64,000 nt of DNA from Actinomycetota bacterium (GCA_016870155.1 VGCE01000005.1:62001-126000); one strand, 5' to 3'. Positions 51,715-61,360 are shown, numbered from the stretch's first letter. Notes: a model not told the origin generated them from the letters alone. Translations and numbers: made by a program.

Positions 51715-53196
51715 ATGGAGGGCCGCCCACTCATCCTGGTGTCAAACCGCGGTCCCGTCGGCTTCATCGACGATGGCGAGGGGGGCACGCGGGCCGAGCG
51801 CTCGGGCGGCGGCCTGGTGACGGCCCTCACCGGACTCATCGACCTCGTGCCGGCGCTGTGGATATCGGCCGCCATCGAGGACGGCGACTTCCGGGTGGCC
51901 GCCGAGGCCGATGGGCCGTTCCCCGTGCCCGGGGCCGGCCGCGATACCGCGGGGCGGTTCGTGGTGATGCACCCCGAGGTGTACGAGCGCTACTACAACG
52001 TGGTCGCCAACCCCATGCTGTGGTTCATCCAGCACTACCTGTGGGACCTCTCGAACGTGCCGGACATCCGGGACGAGGAGCTCGCGGCATGGAGCGAGGG
52101 CTACCTGGTGGCCAACGACATCTTCGCCGACGCCGTCGTGGATGCCCTGGCGACCAGCCCCGACGCCGTCGTGATGATCCACGACTACCACCTCTACACC
52201 ACCCCGGCATCCATACGCGGGCGGGCGCCCGGGGCATTCCTGCACTTCTTCGTGCACATCCCCTGGCCGCAGCCCGACTACTGGCGCGTGCTGCCGCCGC
52301 ACATCCGCGACGCCATCATCGCCGGGCTGCTCTCGTGCGACATCGTGGCCTTCCACACCCAGCGCTACGCGCGCAACTTCCTGCTCTCGTGCGAGGACCT
52401 GCTGGGGCTCGAGGTGGACTACGCGAACCTCACCGTGCGCTACCGCGATCGCACGGTGGCGGTGCGGCACTACCCGATCTCCATCGACGCCGACGGCTTC
52501 AGCGCGCTGGCCACGTCCGAGTCGGTGGCCGCCGAGGAGGCCACCTTCCTGCGCCGCCGGCGCCGGCACCTCATCGCCCGGGTCGATCGCACGGACCTCT
52601 CGAAGAACATCCTGCGGGGCTTCACGGCGTTCGATGTGTTCCTCGACCGGCACCCCGAGTTCCACGAGGACATCACCTTCTTCGCGATGCTGCAGCCCTC
52701 GCGCCAGGACGTGCCCGAGTACGTGGAGTACGTGGAGCGCATCACCGAGCTCGTGAGCCGCATCAACACCAAGCACGGCAACACCGACTGGATGCCCATC
52801 GACCTGCGCTTCGAGAACAACCTGCCGCTGGCGGTGGCCGCCTACAAGCACTTCGACGTGATGCTCGTGAACTCCATCTTCGACGGCATGAACCTCGTCG
52901 CGAAGGAGTCGATGCTTGTGAACGAGCGCGACGGCGTGCTGATCCTCTCCGAGAACGTCGGGGCGGTGGAGGAGATCGGCGCGTACTCGCTCGTGATCAA
53001 TCCCTTCGACGTAGAGGCGCAGGTCGAGGCCCTGCACCAGGCCCTCAGCATGCCGCGGGCCGAGCGGCGCGCGCGGGGCGATGCCATCCGCAAGGTGATC
53101 AACGAGAACGACATCGCGCGCTGGCTTCAGGCCCAGGTGGCCGACATCGAGCACATCCGTGGCAGGGCGGTGCTGCCGCCCCACGGGGACGGCTGA
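51715..53196 (+). CDS. Trehalose-6-phosphate synthase family glycosyltransferase (GT20)
   Basis: 493 residues. GT-B enzyme using a nucleotide-glucose donor and glucose-6-phosphate (or a related phosphate) as acceptor. VSNRGPVGF at the N terminus, LWFIQHYLWDL, IHDYHLY, FFVHIPWPQPDYWRVLPP, the phosphate-binding Arg/Lys in VDRTDLSKNILRGF, and FDGMNLVAKESMLVN near the C terminus. The VDR...K residues are kept although the usual LDYSKG reads TDLSKN. No phosphatase (otsB) is nearby, so trehalose, glucosylglycerol or another product is possible. Confidence 0.88.
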   Translation: MEGRPLILVSNRGPVGFIDDGEGGTRAERSGGGLVTALTGLIDLVPALWISAAIEDGDFRVAAEADGPFPVPGAGRDTAGRFVVMHPEVYERYYNVVANPMLWFIQHYLWDLSNVPDIRDEELAAWSEGYLVANDIFADAVVDALATSPDAVVMIHDYHLYTTPASIRGRAPGAFLHFFVHIPWPQPDYWRVLPPHIRDAIIAGLLSCDIVAFHTQRYARNFLLSCEDLLGLEVDYANLTVRYRDRTVAVRHYPISIDADGFSALATSESVAAEEATFLRRRRRHLIARVDRTDLSKNILRGFTAFDVFLDRHPEFHEDITFFAMLQPSRQDVPEYVEYVERITELVSRINTKHGNTDWMPIDLRFENNLPLAVAAYKHFDVMLVNSIFDGMNLVAKESMLVNERDGVLILSENVGAVEEIGAYSLVINPFDVEAQVEALHQALSMPRAERRARGDAIRKVINENDIARWLQAQVADIEHIRGRAVLPPHGDG

Positions 53197-53255
53197 TTGC
53201 GTCACGCCGGGGTGGTGCCGGACCGGGTTGGCCCCCCCGCTCCCCGGGCCTCCGC

Positions 53256-53261
53256 TAGCCT
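53256..53261 (+). promoter_or_regulatory. Putative -10 box TAGCCT of the envelope polysaccharide locus
   Basis: Lies 48 nt before GTG 53310, in the 113 bp gap after the GT20 gene. Gives a leader of about 40 nt with CGGGAG as ribosome site. A short 15-codon frame (ATG 53272) also lies in the leader. Confidence 0.35.
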
Positions 53262-53309
53262 CGCTGCCGCTATGGGGCGCTCTCTCACCACTCCGCGGGA
53301 GCAGATCGC

Positions 53310-54374
53310 GTGCGGCTGAGCTCCACGACCCCCTTGGGGCGGGCCATCACCGCCATCGCGGGCATCGCCGTGGCAGGGGCCAGCGCCGTCGGCGCCGGGG
53401 CCGCGCAGGGCGCGGTGACCATCGGTGGCTGGGGGCAGATCTACGCCGACATGGGCGGCGGCGCCATCGCGTGGGCCGACGCCCAGCCCGCGAAGACCAC
53501 GACCTTCACCTACTGGCGCGTGGACGCCGCGCATGCCCGGGTGACCAGCCGGGGCATCAGCGGCGACACCGAGCCCGTGGCCGTGCGCACCAGCGCGGGG
53601 CCGCTCACCGGGGTGGACATCCGCATGGCCGGACCGCAGCGTGCGTTCACGCTCACGGCATCGGGGTCGGCCTTCGCGGGTCCGGTCATCTGGTGCTGCA
53701 CCCCCGAGGACCTCGAGGTGGTGGTGTCCAGCGACGGCGACGGCGCGGCGGCGCATCCGTTCGGCGTCGGCATGGACGGCACCCGGGTGCGGTGGATCGC
53801 CGGCGGCCCCGGCGGCGCGTTCCTGGGCTCGGGCGACGCGGTGGAGAGCGCCGAGCGCGTGACGTCGGCGGGCATTGCCGGCAACCCCGGCCCCGGGCTG
53901 GCATCGGTGGCCCAGGGCATCGCGGCCTGGGCCGACGTCGGGGGGTCATCCGTGCGCATCGGCGTGCCATCCGACGCCGGGGTGACGGGAGTCCGCGAGG
54001 TGCCCCAGGGCGGCCGCGTGGAGCAGGTTCGCGCCGTGCCCGGATTCGTGGTGGCCGTGGTGCGGGCGGGCGGCTGGCGCGTGACGCGCACCGACGCCGC
54101 GTCCGGAGCGGTCACGGTGGTGTGGAAGGGCGCGGCGCGACCGCAGATCGGCGCGGGCGGCAAGGCCATCGCCATCGGCGCGGGTCGCGCGGTGCTCACC
54201 AGCCGCGCAGGTGCGGCGAAGAGGGTGGGCGACGCCAAGGGACAGGTCGCCGCAGTCGCCACCGATGGATCGCGCGTGGCGGTGTTCGAGCGGGTATCAC
54301 GCAAGGCGAAGGTCGGGAAGGCCACGAAGACGGTGCGCACCACCGCGGTGCGCATCGTGGGGAGGGTGCGATGA
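53310..54374 (+). CDS. Secreted repeat-rich beta protein of unknown function
   Basis: 354 residues from GTG 53310 with CGGGAG 7 nt upstream. Signal peptide (about 1-34, cleaved near AQGA). The rest is Gly/Ala/Val-rich beta structure with recurring segments (GGAIAWADA, QGIAAWADVGG, RVAVFERV), perhaps a beta-propeller. A CC pair occurs in VIWCCTPED. Ends with a lysine-rich stretch (RKAKVGKATKTVRT). No named family. Overlaps the glycoside hydrolase start by 4 nt. Confidence 0.7.
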   Translation: MRLSSTTPLGRAITAIAGIAVAGASAVGAGAAQGAVTIGGWGQIYADMGGGAIAWADAQPAKTTTFTYWRVDAAHARVTSRGISGDTEPVAVRTSAGPLTGVDIRMAGPQRAFTLTASGSAFAGPVIWCCTPEDLEVVVSSDGDGAAAHPFGVGMDGTRVRWIAGGPGGAFLGSGDAVESAERVTSAGIAGNPGPGLASVAQGIAAWADVGGSSVRIGVPSDAGVTGVREVPQGGRVEQVRAVPGFVVAVVRAGGWRVTRTDAASGAVTVVWKGAARPQIGAGGKAIAIGAGRAVLTSRAGAAKRVGDAKGQVAAVATDGSRVAVFERVSRKAKVGKATKTVRTTAVRIVGRVR

Positions 54375-55492
54375 GGACCTGGCGCATGCTCGCAGGGGTC
54401 GCAGCAGTGGCAACGGCGGCCGCCGTTGCCGTGCCCGCCTCGGGGGCCCAGCTGGCCTTGCAGGATGATCAACTGCACAACCTCTCGGGCCCGGCGCTCG
54501 ACCAGCGCCTCGAACTGCTCCAGTCGACGGGAACCAAGGTGTCGCGCGTTGACATCATCTGGCGTTCGGTCGCGAAGACGCGACCGGGGGAGCCCATCGA
54601 CCCGGCTGACCCCGCATACGACTGGTCGCGCTACGACCAGATCCTGAAGGGACTCATCGCGCGCGACATCACCCCGATGATCACCTTCTACTGGACGCCC
54701 GAGTGGGCATCGCGCACCGGCCAGTCGAACGCCGCGCCGCGGGTGGCCGACGCCGCGTCGTTCGCCACCGCCATCGCCCGCCGCTACAACGGCACCTGGC
54801 CCGACGGCTCAGGGGGCACCCTGCCCATGGTGAAGCGCATCGAGATCTGGAACGAGCCCAACATCGGCACCTTCTGGTTCCCGCAGTGCCGCAGGCAGGG
54901 CGGGCGCTACGTGATGGAGTCGGCGCGCCAGTACTCCGCGCTGGTGGCCGCGGCCTACCCGCAGGTCAAGGCGGTCCACCCCAGCTCCATCGTCACCGGC
55001 GGTGTCACCGGCCCGGTGGGCGGATCGGTGTGCGACAAGGCCAACTCCTCCGTGGGCACCATCACCTTCGCCGAGGAGATGATCCGGCAGAAGGTGCCGA
55101 TCGATGCCTGGAGCATGCACCTCTACCCCATTGGTTCACCGCTGCAGGCCTACTTCGTGCCGTCGTGGAAGACCATCCCGCAGATCACGCGGCTGGTGGA
55201 TAGGCTGAAGCCCGGTGCGCCCATCTACGTGACGGAAACCGGCTATCACACGTCGTACAACCGCTACCACCGCTACTTCGTCAGCGAGACCCAGCAGGCC
55301 GCGTGGGTGGGCGAGACCATGCAGGCCGCCAACCAGTACCCGCGGGTCGAGGTTGCCGTCTGGTTCAACCTCCAGGACAACCCCTTCTGGACCGGGGGAC
55401 TGATGCGCATGAACGGCACCAAGAAGCCGGCCTGGGCGCAGTTCACCGCGCAGGCGGGCGCCACGTCGCGCCCGGCCACCTGGGCTCCATGA
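54371..55492 (+). CDS. Secreted glycoside hydrolase, clan GH-A (TIM barrel)
   Basis: 373 residues from ATG 54371. Signal peptide ending near residue 26 (PASGAQ). Barrel strands include VSRVDIIWRSV, TPMITFYWTPEWASR, the acid/base Glu near 161 in EIWNEPNIG, HLYPIG, and the nucleophile Glu near 290 in IYVTETGYHTS; VAVWFNLQD ends the barrel. The two-glutamate retaining mechanism of GH5/GH39-like enzymes is clear; substrate not. It could trim the polymer made by this locus. Confidence 0.85.
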   Translation: MRTWRMLAGVAAVATAAAVAVPASGAQLALQDDQLHNLSGPALDQRLELLQSTGTKVSRVDIIWRSVAKTRPGEPIDPADPAYDWSRYDQILKGLIARDITPMITFYWTPEWASRTGQSNAAPRVADAASFATAIARRYNGTWPDGSGGTLPMVKRIEIWNEPNIGTFWFPQCRRQGGRYVMESARQYSALVAAAYPQVKAVHPSSIVTGGVTGPVGGSVCDKANSSVGTITFAEEMIRQKVPIDAWSMHLYPIGSPLQAYFVPSWKTIPQITRLVDRLKPGAPIYVTETGYHTSYNRYHRYFVSETQQAAWVGETMQAANQYPRVEVAVWFNLQDNPFWTGGLMRMNGTKKPAWAQFTAQAGATSRPATWAP

Positions 55493-56262
55493 ACGCGGGC
55501 GGCCGCAGCGACGACAGGCTGGATGACGTCCGCGCGTACTACGACCGCATCGCCCCGCGACTGCGCGCGGTGGAGCAGCAGAACTGGCACCTGCAGGGCC
55601 GCATCTCCTGCGTGCTCGCCACCATCGACCGCTACGGGCCCGGGCCCGGCGGGCGCGTGCTCGACGTCGGCTGCGGCGGGGGGTTCCTGCTCGAGGAGCT
55701 CGCGGGGCGCGGCTACACGGGGGTCGGCATCGACCTCTCGCCCGAGTCGGTGGAGATCGCCAACTCCCGGCTCGCGGACCTCGGCGGCGGCGGTCGGCTG
55801 CGCGCGGACGTGGGCAGCGCCTACGAGCCGCCCGATGGCCCGTTCGACCTGGTGTGCCTCACCGACGTGCTCGAGCACCTGGAGGACCCGCGGGGCTGCC
55901 TGAAGGCCCTGCGCGAGCAGATGGCACCGGGCTCGCTGCTGGTCATCTCCACCCCCAACCGGCGCAGCCTGCCCGGTGCACGGCGCTGGCTCGCCGAGAA
56001 GGGCGTGCCCGGCATCCACCTGAGCCTCGCCCCCATCGACAACTGGCAGACATGGGTTGACCTCGAGTCGCACGCCGCCGCCGCGGGCATGGTGCCCGTG
56101 AGCAAGCGCGGCATCTTCTTCCGGCCGGGTGGCAGGGTCGGATCGCAGATCGGACGCGTGTACCGCTACGACCGGGTGCGCGACCTCGAGCGGCGGGCGT
56201 CCGGGACCCCGCTCGGGCGGTTCGGCTTTTACATCGTCCTGGGCTTCCGGCCGCTGCCCTGA
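55489..56262 (+). CDS. SAM-dependent methyltransferase, class I
   Basis: 257 residues from ATG 55489, overlapping the hydrolase stop. VLDVGCGGGFLLEELAGRG is the SAM loop, followed by GIDLSPESVEIA, LTDVLEHLEDP and STPNRRS, like UbiG and sugar/aglycone methyltransferases. The C-terminal part (GIFFRPGGRVGSQIGRVYRY) may bind the acceptor. In this context a sugar O-methylation or lipid methylation is plausible. Confidence 0.85.
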   Translation: MNAGGRSDDRLDDVRAYYDRIAPRLRAVEQQNWHLQGRISCVLATIDRYGPGPGGRVLDVGCGGGFLLEELAGRGYTGVGIDLSPESVEIANSRLADLGGGGRLRADVGSAYEPPDGPFDLVCLTDVLEHLEDPRGCLKALREQMAPGSLLVISTPNRRSLPGARRWLAEKGVPGIHLSLAPIDNWQTWVDLESHAAAAGMVPVSKRGIFFRPGGRVGSQIGRVYRYDRVRDLERRASGTPLGRFGFYIVLGFRPLP

Positions 56263-57254
56263 TGCCCGACCGGGGGCGTCGCGGCATCATCGCGGGCGGC
56301 ATCGTGGTGCTGGTGCTCGTGGCGTTCTCGGTGTTCGTGCTGCCGTTCGCGTTCACCACGCCCCCGCCCATCATCACGCGCTTCGTCGCCACCCGCGCGT
56401 TCAGTCCCGGCAGCGAGGCGGGCCGGTCCATCGGCACGGTGGCCATACGCCTCAGCGAGCCCAGCAATGTGTCGATCACGATCAAGGACCCCTCGACGGG
56501 CACGATCGTGGCGCGTCTCGTCGACGGCGACGACCCGGTGCGCACCACGACCCTCGCGGTGCGCTGGGACGGCACCGACCTCGACGGCAAGCGGGTGCCC
56601 GACGGCACTTACGCCATCGACCTCGAGGCCCGGGCCGGCGAGAAGAAGTTCTCGAAGAGCCGCAGGGTGGTGGTCGACACCACTGCGCCCTCCCCTGAGG
56701 TGACCGTCACCTCCACGCCCACCGCGTGCGTGACCGAGGTGAGCGCGCCGGGCGAGGCGGCCGAGGTCACCTTCGCGGCCCCCAACGCCGGGGTCACGCA
56801 GAAGCCACGGGCCCTCGCACCGCGCGGTAGCACCACCTGGACATGGAACGGTCGCGGCACGAGCGGTGCGCTCGTGCCGCCCGGCATCCAGGTGATCCAG
56901 GTGACCAGCGAGGACGACCGCGGCAACCGCGACTCGGTGGCGCGCACCTGCTGGGTGTCGCACCTGGCGGCCCGGGCTGTGCCCGGGCGCCCGGCAGCAG
57001 GCGGCCAGGTGGGCGTGGTGGTGGAGGGGCAGCGTGACCCCGAGGTGACCCTCGCCCTGCGACGGCGCCTGGGCAGCCCCGGCGGTGCCGCGGGAGTGCG
57101 GGTGCTCGGAGACCCGGTGGGCGAGCCGGTCACCGGGCCGGCGTCCACCGCGCGCATCACGATTCCCGCCGGGCAGGCGCCAGCCGGCCTGTGGCTGCTC
57201 GCCGCCACCGACGACGCCCACCAGGCACTCATCGGATTCCGGGGCGAGGGATGA
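56262..57254 (+). CDS. Membrane-anchored protein with FlgD-like Ig domains
   Basis: 330 residues. One anchor helix (about 9-30) and a large outside part. VRWDGTDLDGKRVPDGTYAI, followed by a strand with KSRRVVVDTTAP, is the FlgD-type Ig-like repeat; a second (TWTWNGRGTSGALVPPGIQV) follows at about 190-225. Two cysteines (ACVTE, RTCWV) may pair. The C-terminal 90 residues form another beta domain. Likely a wall- or glycan-binding structural protein. TGATG overlap with the previous gene. Confidence 0.75.
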   Translation: MPDRGRRGIIAGGIVVLVLVAFSVFVLPFAFTTPPPIITRFVATRAFSPGSEAGRSIGTVAIRLSEPSNVSITIKDPSTGTIVARLVDGDDPVRTTTLAVRWDGTDLDGKRVPDGTYAIDLEARAGEKKFSKSRRVVVDTTAPSPEVTVTSTPTACVTEVSAPGEAAEVTFAAPNAGVTQKPRALAPRGSTTWTWNGRGTSGALVPPGIQVIQVTSEDDRGNRDSVARTCWVSHLAARAVPGRPAAGGQVGVVVEGQRDPEVTLALRRRLGSPGGAAGVRVLGDPVGEPVTGPASTARITIPAGQAPAGLWLLAATDDAHQALIGFRGEG

Positions 57255-58786
57255 GCACCGAGGCCATCCGCTTCGCCGCGGCCATCATCGCGGCTGTCGG
57301 CCTGGTGCTGATGCTCACGCCCACCCCGCTTGCCGAGGTCGTGCGCCTGCCCGATCGCGGGCGCCGCCTGGCCGGGCTCGCGGTGCTGCTCATCGGCTGG
57401 GTGGTGATGGCCGGCACCCTCGTGCCCGACGGCGTGTCCGACCGACTGTCCACGCCGGTGGGTCTCGTAGCCGGCATCGTGGGCGTGCTGGTGGCGCTCG
57501 CGGTGCTCATGGCGCTGGGCTGGCTGGTGGCCAAGCGCCCGTGGGTATGGTTCCTGCTGCTGGGCCTGGCCCTGCCCGTGCGGATTCCCCTCACGCTCGG
57601 CGGCGAGAGCGCCAACCTGCTGCTGCCGCTCTACGGCGTGATCGTCCTGGGAATCGCGGTGCTCTGGTGGATGGAGCGCCAGGGCACGCGCGAGCGCCTA
57701 TGGCCGTCGTCGGTACTCGACCTGCCCTTGATGCTGTTCGTCGGCTTCACGCTGGTATCGCTGCTGTGGTCATCCGACGTGCCCGAGGGCGCGGTGAAGG
57801 CCACGTTCTTCTGGATCCCCTTCGTGCTGCTGTACCTCATCGTGGTGGCCATCTGGCGCCAGGGCAAGGCCCTGGTGAGCCTCGCAATCACCACCATGGC
57901 CATGGCCGTGCCGGTCGCCGTGCTCGCGCTGGGCCAGTACGCCTCGGGCGACATCCTGTGGAACCACCGGCTCATGCAGTCGAACGTCTACAGCCGGTTC
58001 TTCCGGGTCAACTCGATCTTCTACGACCCGAACATCCTGGGCCGGTACCTGGCGCTGGCGCTGCTCATCACGGTTGCGGTGGCGTGGATGAAGCGCGGCA
58101 GCACGCGCACGCTGGTCACCTGCGGGGCGGCGGCCGCCATCTACTCGGCGGCGCTGGTCGTCACCTTCTCGCGCAGCACCGCGCTCATGCTCATGGTGGG
58201 CCTGTTCATCATGGCCCTGCGCATGTTCGGCTGGCGGCGCACGGTGCTGGTGGCGGTGATCATGGCCGTGGCGGGAAGCGCGGCGGCGCTCGCCGGATCA
58301 AGCCAGGTGAGGGCGGCGCTCACGTCCACCGAGCGGCTCGAGAAGGTGAGCGAGGGGCGGTTCGACCTGGTGGGTGGCGGCGTGGACATCTTCCGGGAGC
58401 ACCCCGTGGCCGGCGGGGGCCTGGGGTCATTCGCCACCGACTACGCCAACCTGCTCTCCGGGAAGGAGCTGCGAAAGACGCGCGTGGTCATCTCGCACAA
58501 CGCACCGGTGACGATCCTCAGCGAGGAGGGCGCCATCGGGTTCGCGCTCTTCGTGTGGCTCTGCGTGATCGCCGTGATCATCGGCATCCGGGCCACACGC
58601 GACCGCGACGAGGACGTCGGCGTGCCGTCGGCCACCATGCTCGCCGCGCTCGTGGGCATCTTCGTGCACGCGCTCCTTTACTCGGCGCTGTTCGAGGACC
58701 CCTATACGTGGGTGCTCGCCGCAGGGCTGGTGGCGTCGGCCGCCATCGCCCCGCGCGGCGGCGGGGGTGCAGGGGGCCACCCGTGA
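57251..58786 (+). CDS. O-antigen polymerase/ligase-like membrane protein (Wzy/WaaL)
   Basis: 511 residues from ATG 57251. Twelve or so helices. The large outside loop after helix 9 or 10 holds RFDLVGGGVDIFREHPVAGGG and VVISHNAPVTILSEEG; the arginine and histidine of this loop are the conserved features of Wzy_C proteins. NSIFYDPNILGRYLALALL is another family segment. Joins lipid-linked repeat units, or ligates them to an acceptor. First of two such genes in the locus. Confidence 0.85.
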   Translation: MSTEAIRFAAAIIAAVGLVLMLTPTPLAEVVRLPDRGRRLAGLAVLLIGWVVMAGTLVPDGVSDRLSTPVGLVAGIVGVLVALAVLMALGWLVAKRPWVWFLLLGLALPVRIPLTLGGESANLLLPLYGVIVLGIAVLWWMERQGTRERLWPSSVLDLPLMLFVGFTLVSLLWSSDVPEGAVKATFFWIPFVLLYLIVVAIWRQGKALVSLAITTMAMAVPVAVLALGQYASGDILWNHRLMQSNVYSRFFRVNSIFYDPNILGRYLALALLITVAVAWMKRGSTRTLVTCGAAAAIYSAALVVTFSRSTALMLMVGLFIMALRMFGWRRTVLVAVIMAVAGSAAALAGSSQVRAALTSTERLEKVSEGRFDLVGGGVDIFREHPVAGGGLGSFATDYANLLSGKELRKTRVVISHNAPVTILSEEGAIGFALFVWLCVIAVIIGIRATRDRDEDVGVPSATMLAALVGIFVHALLYSALFEDPYTWVLAAGLVASAAIAPRGGGGAGGHP

Positions 58787-59856
58787 GCGCGCGGCCGCTT
58801 CGGGTGATGTGCCTGTCCAACATGTACCCGGGGCCGGGGGCACCCGACTACGGGGCGTTCATCGAGCGCATGTGCGATTCGATGGAGCAGCGCGGCGTGG
58901 AGGTGCACCGGGTGGTCATCCGCACGCGCTCGTCGGGGCGCCTGCGCACGCCGCTCAAGTACGCCGGGCTCACGGCGAGGGCCCTCGTGGCGAGCCTCCG
59001 CGCCGACGTGATCTGGGCCCACTACCTGTTCCCCACTGGGCTCATCGCCGCCATCGCCGGATCAGCCGCACGCACCCCGTGGGTGATCACCGCGCACGGC
59101 GGCGATGTGGCAAATCTCTCGAACGGCATGGTCCGACGGCTCAGCGGGCCGCCCGCGCACGCGGCCACGGCGGTGATCGCCGTGAGCGAGTGGCTGGGCG
59201 GGCGCATGTACGCCGAGGGTCTTCGCCCGGAGCGCGTGGAGGTGGCCAGCATGGGGGTGGACGCCCGGCGGTTCGCCATCGGCGACCGCGGCGCGGCACG
59301 TGAGCGGCTGGGGCTGCCGCCCGATGCGCCCGTGGTGCTCGCGGTGGGCGGCCTCAGCGCACGCAAGAACCCGCTGGGCCTCATGCGCGCCTTCGCCATT
59401 CTGCGGGGCGAGATGCCGGACGCCCGGCTGGCCTTCGTGGGCTCGGGCCCGCTTGCGGGCGCCGTGGATGCCCAGGCCCGCCGGATGGGCCTGGATGACG
59501 TGGTGATTCGCACGGGCCTGGTGCCCAACGCCGCGGTGACCGACTGGATGACCGCCTGCGATGTGGTCGCGCTCGTGAGCCTGGTGGAGCCGCTGGGCGT
59601 GGCGGCGCTCGAGGCCATGGCCAGCGGGCGCCCCGTGGTGGGCACCGAGGTGGGCGGCCTGAAGGAGGTCGTGCCGGACGGCCTGGCGGGCCTCATCGTG
59701 GATCCCCACGACGATGCGGCCATCGCCGCGGCGCTCGCGCGCATGATCATCGCGCCACCCGACCCCTCGACGTGCCGCGAGGCGGCCCTTGCCCACTCGC
59801 TCGACGTCGAGACCGACCACGTGCTGGAGGTGCTCGCGGCAGCCGCCCGCGCGTGA
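58783..59856 (+). CDS. Glycosyltransferase, GT4 family
   Basis: 357 residues from GTG 58783 (GTGA overlap). LRVMCLSNMYPGPGAPDYGA, ITAHGGDVANLS, VEVASMGVDARRF, then donor-domain GLSARKNPLGLMRAF, FVGSGPLAGAV and EPLGVAALEAMASGRPVVGT with the E-x7-E motif. Adds a sugar in the cytoplasm to a lipid-linked acceptor. Confidence 0.9.
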   Translation: MSARPLRVMCLSNMYPGPGAPDYGAFIERMCDSMEQRGVEVHRVVIRTRSSGRLRTPLKYAGLTARALVASLRADVIWAHYLFPTGLIAAIAGSAARTPWVITAHGGDVANLSNGMVRRLSGPPAHAATAVIAVSEWLGGRMYAEGLRPERVEVASMGVDARRFAIGDRGAARERLGLPPDAPVVLAVGGLSARKNPLGLMRAFAILRGEMPDARLAFVGSGPLAGAVDAQARRMGLDDVVIRTGLVPNAAVTDWMTACDVVALVSLVEPLGVAALEAMASGRPVVGTEVGGLKEVVPDGLAGLIVDPHDDAAIAAALARMIIAPPDPSTCREAALAHSLDVETDHVLEVLAAAARA

Positions 59857-59872
59857 CCCCCTGGAAAGGGGG
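59857..59872 (+). terminator. Short hairpin between two polysaccharide modules
   Basis: CCCCCT (59857-59862) pairs with AGGGGG (59867-59872) around GGAA, directly after the stop codon. It has no T run; it may be a weak terminator or a processing site before the next promoter (TACCGT). Confidence 0.4.
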
Positions 59873-59888
59873 GACGATGGGGTGTTGC

Positions 59889-59894
59889 TACCGT
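59889..59894 (+). promoter_or_regulatory. Putative -10 box TACCGT of the second polysaccharide module
   Basis: 8 nt before ATG 59903. It supports that ATG as the start and separate leaderless transcription of 59903-64000. Confidence 0.4.
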
Positions 59895-59902
59895 GGGGCG
59901 AG

Positions 59903-61360
59903 ATGTCGCTTGGTTCCGCCACCCGGCCGAGCGGGGCCTCCGGGGGCCTCGGCCTGCGCGCCGGGATCCTCATGCTGCTCGCCGCGGCCGCCGCCGGCGC
60001 GCTCGCCGTATTCGCGCCCATCCCCGGGGTGGTGCTGGCCGTGGTGCTGCTCGGCGCGGTGCTGCTGGGAAGCACCTCGCTGCCGTCGCTCGGCCGGGTG
60101 GCCGTGCTGGTGGCGATGGTGGCCGCGATCATCGGGCCCAACCTCGCGGTGCCGGGGGCCCAGGAGGCCTTCGCGTTCCGGTTCGTCGCCGGCCTGATCA
60201 TCGTTGGCATCGGCGTGTGGCTGGTGATGGGGCGTGGCCTGCCGGTGCCCTACGGCCTCGGCTGGCCGGTGGCGATCGCAGCCACGTGGGTGGGGTGGGC
60301 GCTCGTCACCACGCTGTGGGCCATCTCGTCCACCGATGCCATCCGCTGGTCGATCTTCCTGTTCATGATGAGCGGGCTGATGCTGGCGATCCCCGTGGCC
60401 GCGTCCACGAAGCGCCGGCTCGCGTGGTTCCTCGGAGCACTGGGCATCACCTTCGTGCTCGCGGTGCTGGTGGCCTTCGCAGAGATCGCCACGGGGGTGC
60501 GGCTGCCCACCAGCGCGCTGGCCGAGCGCGTGGGCGCCTTCGCCGCCACGTCGTTCTTCGGCAACCAGAACAACTTCGCCACCTACCTGGCGCTCACGCT
60601 GCCCTACCTCGTGGTGCTGCCGGTGATCGCGCGCGATGTGCGCCTGAGGGTGCTCGGCGTGGCCGGCGCGGTGGTGTCCATCGCGCTCATCCTCTTCAGC
60701 GGGTCGAAGGCGAACCTCATCGCCGCCGGCATCATCCTCGTCGGCATGCTCGTGGTGATGGCCACCGAGCCCGCCATGCGCCGGGCGTTCATCGCGGCCG
60801 TCGCGGTGGTGGCGATCGCCCTGGCGCTGATCATCCCGTCGCTGTTCGGGGCGGGCATCGTGCCGCTGCCCGAGCAGGCCGTGGCCAAGCTCGACTTCGG
60901 CACCCTGCAGGCGCAGGTTCAGAGCGGATCGGGCTCGGGCGCGGTGCGCAGCTCGCTGCTGGGCACGGGAGTGGACCTCGCGGTGCAGAGCGGCGGCGCC
61001 GGCGTGGGCGCGGGCAACGCCGAGGTGGCGGTGCGCGAGAAGCAGGGCTACGAGGGCGTGGCCAACCTGCACAACTGGACCCTCGAGGTGCTGGTGGACA
61101 CCGGCGTGATCGGCCTGGTGCTGTTCGGCCTGCTTTACGTGTACATGCTCGTGGGCAACCTGCGCGTGGCACGGCGCACCCACGACCCGTGGCTGCGCTA
61201 CATGGGCCTTGCCGGATCGCTGGCGCTGCTCGGGTTCATCGTGGGCAGCCTCGGGCCATCCACGGCAATCCACTTCGCTCCGATGTGGATCACCTTCGGC
61301 CTCTGCCTCACCACGATCGTGCTGGCCCGCCGCGGCGGACCCGACGGGATGGCCCCATGA
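59903..61360 (+). CDS. O-antigen polymerase/ligase-like membrane protein (Wzy/WaaL), second copy
   Basis: 485 residues from ATG 59903. Twelve or so helices; SFFGNQNNFATYLALTLPYL is the typical Wzy_C segment with the NxNxF-like motif, and the outside loop contains GAVRSSLLGTGVDLAVQ and GVANLHNWTLEVLVDTG with the conserved His. Unlike the first copy it has a longer loop with Gly/Ser repeats. Co-transcribed with the GT4 gene that follows. Confidence 0.85.
   Translation: MSLGSATRPSGASGGLGLRAGILMLLAAAAAGALAVFAPIPGVVLAVVLLGAVLLGSTSLPSLGRVAVLVAMVAAIIGPNLAVPGAQEAFAFRFVAGLIIVGIGVWLVMGRGLPVPYGLGWPVAIAATWVGWALVTTLWAISSTDAIRWSIFLFMMSGLMLAIPVAASTKRRLAWFLGALGITFVLAVLVAFAEIATGVRLPTSALAERVGAFAATSFFGNQNNFATYLALTLPYLVVLPVIARDVRLRVLGVAGAVVSIALILFSGSKANLIAAGIILVGMLVVMATEPAMRRAFIAAVAVVAIALALIIPSLFGAGIVPLPEQAVAKLDFGTLQAQVQSGSGSGAVRSSLLGTGVDLAVQSGGAGVGAGNAEVAVREKQGYEGVANLHNWTLEVLVDTGVIGLVLFGLLYVYMLVGNLRVARRTHDPWLRYMGLAGSLALLGFIVGSLGPSTAIHFAPMWITFGLCLTTIVLARRGGPDGMAP

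Noticed and set aside
53272-53319. Leader peptide (ATG 53272, 15 codons)
   Set aside because: No ribosome site and no regulatory pattern such as repeated codons; probably chance.
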